Origin: Natrinema sp. DC36
GTDB taxonomy: Archaea > Halobacteriota > Halobacteria > Halobacteriales > Natrialbaceae
Direction of reading: 5' to 3'
NCBI RefSeq assembly: GCF_020405225.1
Contig: NZ_CP084472.1
Location: forward strand, 806,001-870,000
DNA: 64,000 nucleotides
Shown: piece by piece, positions 57,663 through 64,000 of the stretch
How positions within the stretch are numbered: position 1 is the stretch's first letter
Layout: every line of letters starts with the position of its first letter
The notes under the pieces: model-generated
Database searches by the model: none
Told to the model about the DNA's origin: nothing
The model's input: the letters and a program-made list of their open reading frames with translations, nothing else
Position numbers and translations under genes: made by a program

Positions 57663-58136
57663 ATGGACACCAACCGAGCGACGACAGTCGACCAGCAGCC
57701 GGCCGCGACGGGCGGCCGGAGGACCGAAACGCCGACCGACCGCGAGGCCGACACGACGGCCGATCGAAATGCCGACACGACGACCGTCACCGTCCGCTGT
57801 ACCGGCCACGTCCGCGACGCGGTCGGCACTCACGAACTCGAGTTCGCGTTCGAAGGCGACCGCCTTCGGGACTTCCTCGAGTCGTTCTTCGCCGAGTACG
57901 ACCTCGAGGACATGCTCATCGCCGAGACCGAAGCGGACGCGACCCACAGCGGCTGGGCACCGGTGCCCGACGACCTGCCCGGCACGTGGCGGAAGAATCC
58001 GGAGGGCGATCAAACCCGGCCGTACGCTCGAGTCTGTATCAACGGCCGGTTCAACGAACACCTCGGCGGATTCGAGGCGGAGCTGACGGACGACGACCGC
58101 GTCGCCCTGCTCTACCCGTTCATGTTCTGCTGTTGA
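57663..58136 (+). CDS. MoaD/ThiS-like beta-grasp protein ending in Cys-Cys
   Basis: A 157-residue protein. The first 38 residues are a Thr/Asp/Arg-rich variable segment. The rest has the MoaD-like order: TVTVRCTGHVRDAVGTHELEF (strand, then loop, in part), GDRLRDFLESFFAEYDLED, RVCINGRFNEHLGG and a closing LTDDDRVALLYPFMFCC. Sulfur carriers end in Gly-Gly after a hydrophobic strand; here the chain ends in Phe-Cys-Cys. It may therefore be a carrier that uses cysteine thiols or binds metal rather than a thiocarboxylate. It lies between the oxidase-like gene and the CGCGG peptide gene. Confidence 0.7.
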   Translation: MDTNRATTVDQQPAATGGRRTETPTDREADTTADRNADTTTVTVRCTGHVRDAVGTHELEFAFEGDRLRDFLESFFAEYDLEDMLIAETEADATHSGWAPVPDDLPGTWRKNPEGDQTRPYARVCINGRFNEHLGGFEAELTDDDRVALLYPFMFCC

Positions 58137-58224
58137 GCTGGCTCGCTCGCCCGAGGCGGCGATGGTGGCGGCACCGAACCCGTTCGGCTCAGCCGTTAGG
58201 CACGTTCGGGACCGAGTCGGAACC

Positions 58225-58530
58225 ATGACCCAGGATGTCTCCGGCGTCGAACCGGTCACGCGGAGCCAGCACGACGCCTCGTGGTCGGCGAATCTCGAGG
58301 GCCCGGAACACGCCGCGGATCGAGAGCTCCTCCTCGAGCAGGCGAAAGACGCAGTCGACGCGACGGCCGCCGGTTTCCACGTCAATCTCGTCACCCACGG
58401 CGACCACGGCCATCCCGAGACGTATCTCTGGGACGAACTCGAGGCCGCGTTCGACGGGATCCGACTCGAGTACGTCGACCGGTGTGGCTGTGGCGGGCAC
58501 GTGACCCGCGTCCACGTGGGCGATGATTGA
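58225..58530 (+). CDS. CGCGG-type putative rSAM-modified RiPP precursor
   Basis: A 101-residue protein with a leader-like acidic, helical N-terminal half (DRELLLEQAKDAVDATAAG), a His- and Gly-rich middle (NLVTHGDHGHPET) and near the C-terminus the peptide CGCGGHVTRVHV with Cys at 87 and 89. I recall an NCBI family called CGCGG family rSAM-modified RiPP, to which it would belong. Maturation would be by a radical SAM/SPASM enzyme; only the SPASM end of such a protein is left on the opposite strand at 58923. I chose the ATG at 58225. Confidence 0.7.
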   Translation: MTQDVSGVEPVTRSQHDASWSANLEGPEHAADRELLLEQAKDAVDATAAGFHVNLVTHGDHGHPETYLWDELEAAFDGIRLEYVDRCGCGGHVTRVHVGDD

Positions 58531-58636
58531 GGGGACACGAAAGCGGAGTCCCGCGACGGGCAGATCGGGGGACGGCCCGCTATTCCTTGCATTGGTCAGC
58601 CGGAGGGCTATTTGACCCCGTTCAGTAGGAACGATA

Positions 58637-58780
58637 ATGAGCGCGCGAACGCAAGCGATAGACGAACCGGTTACCTGTCGGATCTGCCAAACGAAGAACG
58701 ACCGGTGTTACACGTACTGTCGGGAGTGTCTCGGACAGCTCCCCGCGAGACCCGACTCCAGACGCCAGCATATCGACTGA
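58637..58780 (+). CDS. 47-residue zinc-finger microprotein
   Basis: Starts MSARTQAIDEPVT and has CRICQTKND with CYTYCRECL: five cysteines in about 18 residues (CxxC and CxxxCxxC). The cysteines and the very short length suit a haloarchaeal zinc-finger microprotein. No such protein is listed for this locus by me from memory, so it rests on the frame and motif. It lies between the RiPP gene and the SPASM fragment. Confidence 0.55.
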   Translation: MSARTQAIDEPVTCRICQTKNDRCYTYCRECLGQLPARPDSRRQHID

Positions 58781-58922
58781 AACCGTTTACACATTCGACC
58801 ACGACCACACAGTCATCGTGCGATCGGGTGTGTACTGACGCTGTCCGTGGCTCCAATCGATGGGCGGTCGCGTCCGGTGAACCGATCTCGATTCGCGGTT
58901 CCGAGCGCGGGACTCGAGGGGA
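58781..58922. other. Short intergenic gap
   Basis: About 140 bases between the zinc-finger gene and the truncated SPASM gene, without a recognisable element. Confidence 0.3.
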
Positions 58923-59345
58923 TCAGTCCGCGGCATCGCCGGCGATCGATCCCGCACCGTCGCCCCGTACTTCCTCGTCGCGAAGGTAACACTTCGGATC
59001 GGGTGCAAAGAGATCACCCGTCGTCGCCAGCGCCCGGAGCCGCGAGGCGCCGCGGCAGATCGACCGGTACTGACAGTCGGCACACTTGCCGTTCAACCGT
59101 TCCTCGCGGTTCCGCAGCGCCTCGAGCAGCGGGTTCGACTCGTCCTCCCAGATCTCGTCGAAGGGACGGTCTCGGACGTTCCCCGGGCTGTATCCCTGCC
59201 AGAACTGCGTCGGGTGGACGTTCCCCTGATAGTCCACGTCGGCGATCCGTTCGCCCGTCGGGTCGCCGCCGTTTCGCTCGAGGTGGTCGGAGACCGCTCG
59301 CGCTTTCGCCTCGCCGAACTCCTCGCGGGCGTACTCCACGCGAGC
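58923..59345 (-). pseudogene. C-terminal SPASM part of a radical SAM-type protein (5' truncated)
   Basis: The frame (GTG at 59339, 138 residues) matches only the last part of a radical SAM/SPASM protein of the haem-biosynthesis AhbD/NirJ type or the TIGR04347 pseudo-SAM type. It has NVHPTQFWQGYSPGNVRDRPFDEIWEDESNP (in part), then CADCQYRSICRG and PKCYL, four SPASM cysteines. The CxxxCxxC radical SAM core that should lie further upstream is not present in any frame. It meets the tail of another gene at about 59340, so I think both were truncated by one deletion. It could still be translated as a stand-alone SPASM domain. Confidence 0.6.
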
Positions 59346-59441
59346 GATCCGCTCTGTCCGTTCGTTCCCGAGGGGTACGACGGGCCGCTCCCCTGGGATG
59401 ACACCGACGGCGAGACGCGCGGCGTCTCGAGCGCGGAGTGA
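59340..59441 (+). pseudogene. Possible C-terminal remnant of another gene
   Basis: Plus-strand frame that reads ASDPLCPFVPEGYDGPLPW and continues DDTDGETRGVSSAE before the TGA at 59439. It looks like the real C-terminus of a protein whose upstream portion is missing. It starts exactly where the similarity of the opposite-strand SPASM fragment ends. Confidence 0.35.
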
Positions 59442-59583
59442 GCGGTCACTGTTCGAACGACCGATTTTCGCGACTCGAACCGAACAGCGGTCGCTGCAGT
59501 CGCTGTAGCAGTCGATGAGCGGAGACCCCCGTCGAATACGTTCACGGTGGGGGTCGGTCCGTAACTGCAGTACCGCGACCGCG

Positions 59584-61422
59584 TTACTCGAGAACGACCA
59601 GCGTGTCGCCCATGTCGACGCTATCGCCTTCCCCGACGGCGATCTGGGTGACGGTACCGCCCTGGGAGGCGACGATGTCGTTTTCCATCTTCATGGCCTC
59701 GAGGACGACCAGCACGTCACCGGCCGCGACCTCGTCGCCCTCCTCGACTTCGATGTCGAGGATCGTCCCCTGCATCTCGGCGTCGACCGTCTCACCGTCG
59801 CCCTGAATGTCGGTCTCGCCGCCGCTACTGGAGCCGCCCGCCGGCTCCGGTCGACTCGACTGGCCGCCGGCGGACACGTCGCCGGTCGGGATGGCCGGCG
59901 CACCGTGTTCCTCGAGTTCGACCTCGAAGCGCTTGCCGTTGACTTCGACGGTGAACTCGCGCTCGACGGCCTCGTCCTCGTCCTCGCTCGCGCCGCCGTC
60001 GCCGATGTCGCCGCCCCACTGTTCCTGGGCCTCCTCGATTCGCGTCTCGTCGAGTTCCTCGTCGAGATACTTCGTGGTGTGCGTGCTCTGGACGAACTCC
60101 TCGTCGGTGAGCATTAGCCGGTGGAACGGGATGATCGTCGGGATCCCCCCGATCTGGTACTCGCGGAGCGCGCGCAGCGAACGCTCGATACACTCGTCGC
60201 GGTCCTCGCCCCAGACGACCAGCTTCGCGATCATCGAGTCGTAGTCGGTGACGAGTTCGTCGCCCTGCCGGAGCGCGTCGTCCAGGCGAACGCCGATCCC
60301 GCCCGGCGGATCGTAGGTCTCGAGGGTACCGCCGGTCGCGGGCGCGAAGTCGTTGGCCGCGTTCTCGGCGTTGATCCGGAACTCCATCGCGTGGCCGTCG
60401 ATGTCGACCTCGTCCTGCGCGAAGTCGAGTTCCTCGCCGGCGGCGATCTTGAGCTGTCGTTTGACGATGTCGAGCCCCGTAATCTCCTCGGTGACGGTGT
60501 GTTCGACCTGGATCCGCGTGTTGACCTCGAGGAAGTAGAAGTTCGCGTCGGGACCGAGCCGGCCGTCGCGGCCGGGCTCCTCTTCGACGAGGAACTCGAC
60601 GGTGCCGGCGTTGGTGTAGTCGGCGGCGGCGACGCCCCGACGAGCGGCCTCCCCGATCTTCTCGCGTAGTTCGTCCGTGAGAGCTGCGGAGGGGCCCTCC
60701 TCGATGACCTTCTGGTGGCGGCGCTGGAGCGAACAGTCGCGCTCGCCCAGATGGCGCACGTTACCGTGTTGGTCGGCGACGATCTGGACCTCGATGTGAC
60801 GGGGCTTCTCGAGGTAGCGCTCGAGGTAGACCGAGTCGTTGTCGAAGTACGCTTCGCCCTCGCGCTGGGCGCTCTCGAGCTGGTCCTCGACTTCGCTCTC
60901 GTCCCAGACGACCTTCATCCCGCGGCCGCCGCCGCCGCCTTCGGCCTTGATGGCGATCGGGTAGCCGTGTTTCTCGCCGAATTCTTTGACTTCCTCGGGC
61001 TCGGTGACGGGGTCCGTCGTCCCGGGAACGATCGGCACGTCGGCCTCCTGCATGATCGTCCGGGCCTTCGTCTTCTCGCCCAGCGATTCCATCGCGTCGC
61101 TGGACGGGCCGACCCACGTGATCCCCTCGACGTCCTGGACCTTGCCCGCGAACTCCGCGTTCTCCGCGAGGAAGCCGTAGCCGGGATGGATCGCGTCGGC
61201 GTCGGCCTTCTGCGCGGCCTCGATGACCGCTTCGTGATCGAGATAGGAGTCAGCTGCGCGAGCCGGCCCCACGTTGTACGCCTCGTCGGCGTAGCGCACG
61301 TGACCCGAGTCCGAGTCAGCCTCGGAGTAGACGGCGACAGTCCCGATGTTCAACTCTTCACACGCCCGCATAACGCGGACCGCGATTTCCCCGCGGTTCG
61401 CCACGAGAACCTTCCTGAACAT
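59584..61422 (-). CDS. pccA: Acyl-CoA carboxylase biotin carboxylase / BCCP subunit
   Basis: Carboxylates biotin with bicarbonate and ATP and carries it to the carboxyltransferase. The 612-residue protein has a biotin carboxylase domain ([23 protein letters not shown] in part, [14 protein letters not shown], and [15 protein letters not shown]), a linker rich in Gly and Ser (about 490-540), and a biotinyl domain with EAMKMEN (Lys578) near the C-terminus. Together with PccB and PccX at the right edge it would make a propionyl- or acetyl-CoA carboxylase. The order pccB-pccX-(SPFH)-pccA is split by a gene on the other strand. Confidence 0.95.
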   Translation of the reverse strand: MFRKVLVANRGEIAVRVMRACEELNIGTVAVYSEADSDSGHVRYADEAYNVGPARAADSYLDHEAVIEAAQKADADAIHPGYGFLAENAEFAGKVQDVEGITWVGPSSDAMESLGEKTKARTIMQEADVPIVPGTTDPVTEPEEVKEFGEKHGYPIAIKAEGGGGGRGMKVVWDESEVEDQLESAQREGEAYFDNDSVYLERYLEKPRHIEVQIVADQHGNVRHLGERDCSLQRRHQKVIEEGPSAALTDELREKIGEAARRGVAAADYTNAGTVEFLVEEEPGRDGRLGPDANFYFLEVNTRIQVEHTVTEEITGLDIVKRQLKIAAGEELDFAQDEVDIDGHAMEFRINAENAANDFAPATGGTLETYDPPGGIGVRLDDALRQGDELVTDYDSMIAKLVVWGEDRDECIERSLRALREYQIGGIPTIIPFHRLMLTDEEFVQSTHTTKYLDEELDETRIEEAQEQWGGDIGDGGASEDEDEAVEREFTVEVNGKRFEVELEEHGAPAIPTGDVSAGGQSSRPEPAGGSSSGGETDIQGDGETVDAEMQGTILDIEVEEGDEVAAGDVLVVLEAMKMENDIVASQGGTVTQIAVGEGDSVDMGDTLVVLE

Positions 61423-61689
61423 TCCTGTGAAAACAGTCGTGAGGCCCCTACCTTACTTTTTCGCAACTGATTCGAGAACGCGACAGATTTTGCCAGTCGA
61501 CGATACCGGTTCCCGGCGAGATACCAGTCCCGGGCGAACCACACGCTCGAACCGTCGACAGCGGCGAGCGACGCACTAACGGCCTCGAGCAGCGCCCGGT
61601 AAATCGAGACTGACCCAGCGCGCATGCGAGGGACCGTCGTATGCTAGTTGTGGGCAATCGTTATCCGGTTCCGCCCGCTAGAACGCACA

Positions 61690-62850
61690 ATGTACGAGTT
61701 CGCAGTCGGTCCGCTGCAATCCCAATCGGTACTCGAGGAGCCGCTCTTGCTCATCGGGGCCGTCGTCCTGCTCCTCGTGGTGATCACGGTCTGGCAGATG
61801 GTCGAGATCGTCGACGCCTACGACAGGGCCGCGCTGACCGTCTTCGGCGAGTACCGCAAACTGCTCGAGCCGGGGCTGAACATCGTCCCGCCGTTCGTGT
61901 CGCGGATCTACACGTTCGACATGCGAACGCAGACGCTGGACGTCCCCCAGCAGGAAGCGATCACCCGAGACAACTCGCCGGTCACCGCCGACGCCGTCGT
62001 CTACATTCGGGTCATGAACGCCAAACGCGCCTTCCTCGAGGTCGACGACTATCAGCGCGCGGTCTCGAATCTGGCCCAGACCACGCTGCGCGCCGTGATC
62101 GGCGATATGGAACTCGACGACACGCTCAGCCGGCGCGAGATGATCAACGAGCGAATTCGGACCGAGCTCGACGAGCCCACCGACGAGTGGGGTATCCGAG
62201 TGGAATCGGTCGAGGTCCGCGAAGTCACGCCCTCGGCCGGCGTCAAGGGCGCGATGGAGGAACAGACCTCCGCAGAGCGCCGTCGCCGCGCGATGATCCT
62301 CGAGGCGCAGGGCGAACGCCGCAGCGCCGTCGAGAAAGCGGAGGGTGACAAACAGTCGAACATCATCCGCGCCCAGGGGGAGAAACAGAGCCAGATTCTC
62401 GAGTCCCAGGGTGACGCGATCTCGACCGTGCTTCGTGCGCGCTCCGCGGAGTCGATGGGCGAGCGCGCCGTCATCGACAAGGGGATGGAGACGCTCGCCG
62501 AGATCGGTCAGGGCGAGTCGACGACGTTCGTCATGCCCCAGGAACTCACCTCGCTGGTCGGCCGCTACGGTAAGCACCTCTCGGGCAGCGATGTCGAGGG
62601 GAACGGGACCGACCTCGAGAGCCTCGATTTCGACGACGAGACCCGCGAACTGATCGGGCTGGACGACATCGCAGACATCATCGGCGAGATCGACCAGCAA
62701 GCCGAGATGGATGTCGAAGCGATGGAAGAGCAGGCTCGAGCGATCAAGGAAGGGCAGGACGTGGGAATGGAGGCCGACGAACCGATCACGATGTCGGAAA
62801 CCGAAGACGAAGCCGAACCGGAACCCGAACTGGGATCCGATTCGGAGTAG
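61690..62850 (+). CDS. SPFH-domain (stomatin/prohibitin-like) membrane protein
   Basis: A 386-residue protein. One N-terminal helix (about 19-36, LLIGAVVLLLVVITVW) anchors it. The SPFH domain follows with GEYRKLLEPGLNIVPPFV, DVPQQEAITRDN and VVYIRVMNAKRAFLEV, then a coiled coil with MEEQTSAERRRRAMILEAQGER (in part) and repeats of ERRSAVEKAEGDKQSN. An acidic tail of about 60 residues ends it. Such proteins form membrane microdomain scaffolds. It interrupts the pcc genes on the opposite strand. I chose ATG 61690. Confidence 0.93.
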   Translation: MYEFAVGPLQSQSVLEEPLLLIGAVVLLLVVITVWQMVEIVDAYDRAALTVFGEYRKLLEPGLNIVPPFVSRIYTFDMRTQTLDVPQQEAITRDNSPVTADAVVYIRVMNAKRAFLEVDDYQRAVSNLAQTTLRAVIGDMELDDTLSRREMINERIRTELDEPTDEWGIRVESVEVREVTPSAGVKGAMEEQTSAERRRRAMILEAQGERRSAVEKAEGDKQSNIIRAQGEKQSQILESQGDAISTVLRARSAESMGERAVIDKGMETLAEIGQGESTTFVMPQELTSLVGRYGKHLSGSDVEGNGTDLESLDFDDETRELIGLDDIADIIGEIDQQAEMDVEAMEEQARAIKEGQDVGMEADEPITMSETEDEAEPEPELGSDSE

Positions 62851-63244
62851 CGCTACCCGTACTGTTGATATGTTATAGACGAATTGGATGAAACAATGCA
62901 TCCTGCTATAGTGCCAACAGGGAATCGCCACGCCCTCCCCAGCCGATTCGCTCACTAGCGTTCGCTCATCCCTCGCGCAGTTTCGGGCCGCGGCTCACTG
63001 TCGTTCGCCACGGCACAGCGCGCGCCACCGCACGCCGGTTGGTCTGTCCGGAGTAAAACGTTCCGACCCAGTATCGAGCCTGTTTCTCATGGCAAAACGC
63101 ATCTGAAGAAGAGTATTCCAACAGCGCCTCTCGTTTCGCTCGCTCGAGTCCACGGATCTCTCAGCTTGAGTGCTCATCCGCTCGTAATCACTCCGATGCC
63201 ACTTCACGGCGAGCACGATCCGAAAACGAGTGGAACGAGCGCGT
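62851..63244. other. Intergenic region with nested inverted repeats
   Basis: About 390 bases, no gene. A nested inverted structure lies at 62862-62920: CTGTTG/CAACAG, TATAG/CTATA and GGATG/CATCC arms around a small loop. It may be a degenerate MITE. Further right, CGCTCAC/GTTCGC words recall the hairpin-rich region after the TbsP-type gene. Confidence 0.45.
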
Positions 63245-63613
63245 TCAGAACTGTTTCGTTCGGCCCGCAGCCGACCACGGATCCGTCGGTGCCTCGCGCG
63301 GGACGCGAACGGTGCGGTGTTGCTGCGCGCGAACCCGGCCGGCGAACGCCCAGCGCTTGTCGTCCCACGTTTCCTCGCCCTCAGCCGCTGCTGCGGCGGC
63401 CGCGAGCGCGTGATCGTGGAGATGCGCACCGATGGCGGCCGCGATGGCCGCGGCCTCGTCCTCCGCTGCATCGTCCGGCAGGTCGAGGGAGACGTCCGCG
63501 GGCAGCGCCGCCTCGAGCCCGGTCGAATCGTCGCTGTCGGCCGTCGCTCCGGTGTGCCCGTCGCCCTCGGCTCGTCCGCCGTCGTCGGCCGTCGTCTGGT
63601 GGCTGGAAGTCAT
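63245..63613 (-). CDS. pccX: PccX-type acyl-CoA carboxylase small subunit
   Basis: A 122-residue protein of the haloarchaeal acc-operon type. Haloferax PccX is known as a third small subunit of propionyl-CoA carboxylase; here the conserved end [19 protein letters not shown] (in part) and the [16 protein letters not shown] tail fit. The middle has [15 protein letters not shown] and Ala/Glu-rich helices, and the N-terminus is variable. It starts five bases after the pccB stop on the same strand and so is likely cotranslated. Confidence 0.85.
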   Translation of the reverse strand: MTSSHQTTADDGGRAEGDGHTGATADSDDSTGLEAALPADVSLDLPDDAAEDEAAAIAAAIGAHLHDHALAAAAAAAEGEETWDDKRWAFAGRVRAQQHRTVRVPREAPTDPWSAAGRTKQF

Positions 63614-63617
63614 CTGA

Positions 63618-64000
63618 CTACAGCGGGATGTTGCCGTGTTTCTTGTCGGGGTTTTGCTCGCGTTTGGTCTCGAGCATCTCGAGGTCGTCGATCAGCCGCG
63701 GTCGGGTTTCCGTGGGGACGATAACGTCGTCGAGGAAGCCCTTGTCCGTCGCGGTGTAGGGGTTGGCGAACTCCTCGCGGTACTCGTCGATGAGTTCGTC
63801 GCGGAGTTCATCGGGGTTGTCGGATTCGGCGAGTTCCTCGCGATAGAGGATGTTGACCGCGCCCTGTGGACCCATGACCGCGATTTCGGCGGTCGGCCAG
63901 GCGTAGTTGACGTCCGCGCCGAGATTCTTCGAGGCCATGACGCAGTAGGCACCGCCGTACGCTTTCCGGGTGATGACGGTCAGCAGCGGGACGGTCGCTT
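63618..64000 (-). CDS. pccB: Acyl-CoA carboxylase carboxyltransferase PccB (5' end outside window)
   Basis: The frame is open to the window edge and contains the last third of a carboxyltransferase: [40 protein letters not shown] (in part), then [20 protein letters not shown] and the end KKHGNIPL. This is the PccB/AccD5 signature. Its N-terminal two-thirds lie beyond 64000. It is followed directly by pccX. It is more like the classic PccB than the carboxyltransferase at 9794. Confidence 0.94.
   Translation of the reverse strand, partial: ATVPLLTVITRKAYGGAYCVMASKNLGADVNYAWPTAEIAVMGPQGAVNILYREELAESDNPDELRDELIDEYREEFANPYTATDKGFLDDVIVPTETRPRLIDDLEMLETKREQNPDKKHGNIPL

Overview
The window comes from a haloarchaeon, most like Natrinema, Haloterrigena or relatives. 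The signs are a GC-rich genome, very acidic proteins, Tat-type secretion signals, TATA promoters about 26-28 bases before start codons (leaderless mRNAs), and archaeal or haloarchaeal families: archaeal MAT, RNase P Rpp30 and Pop5, the proteasome alpha subunit, SBDS, HalOD1, a TbsP-type regulator and PccX. The genus is an inference. No rRNA, tRNA or CRISPR array was seen.

Layout. 0-5.8 kb: CYTH protein (cut by the window edge), methionine adenosyltransferase, MFS permease, ThiI and a DUF5804-like protein. 5.8-9.3 kb: an AT-richer stretch with a PAP2 membrane phosphatase, a lipoprotein and cysteine synthase. It lies between two inverted copies of a hairpin-array repeat and also holds a 78-bp MITE-like palindrome. 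9.4-14 kb: thioredoxin-like protein, an acyl-CoA carboxyltransferase coupled to a 56-residue protein, and a DUF255 thioredoxin-fold protein whose reading frame carries two hairpins. 14-16 kb: two paralogous secreted proteins. 16-24.3 kb: aconitase, thyA-folA, two coupled membrane proteins, a Tat protein and purD. 24.5-30 kb: CPA2 antiporter with Usp domains, class III aminotransferase, MgtC/DUF4010 protein and a PadR regulator with a palindromic operator. 30-37 kb: small genes, a sequon-rich surface lipoprotein, folD, a hydrolase and glyA. 37.4-41 kb: a CHAT/caspase-like protease candidate and a TbsP-type regulator. 41-45 kb: RNase P, methyltransferase, proteasome and SBDS genes in a translation and protein-turnover operon. 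45.5-53.5 kb: HflX, thiolase-like protein with DUF35 partner, two haloarchaeal proteins of unknown function, a long acidic membrane-anchored protein, an exonuclease-like protein and a thioesterase. 54-59.4 kb: NnrS-like multi-pass proteins, a MoaD-like protein ending in Cys-Cys, a CGCGG-type RiPP precursor candidate, a tiny zinc finger and two truncated gene ends. 59.5-64 kb: biotin carboxylase/BCCP, an SPFH protein, PccX and PccB (cut by the window edge).

How the genes work together. One-carbon and nucleotide metabolism is well represented (MAT, thyA, folA, folD, glyA, purD). The right end encodes a propionyl/acetyl-CoA carboxylase system whose subunits are split by an SPFH gene. The strongest leads for undescribed biology are the CGCGG peptide with its damaged SPASM neighbour and Cys-Cys MoaD-like protein, the CHAT-like protein beside a metabolic regulator, and a family of hairpins with 8-base stems and 3-base loops that occurs both between genes and inside a coding sequence.
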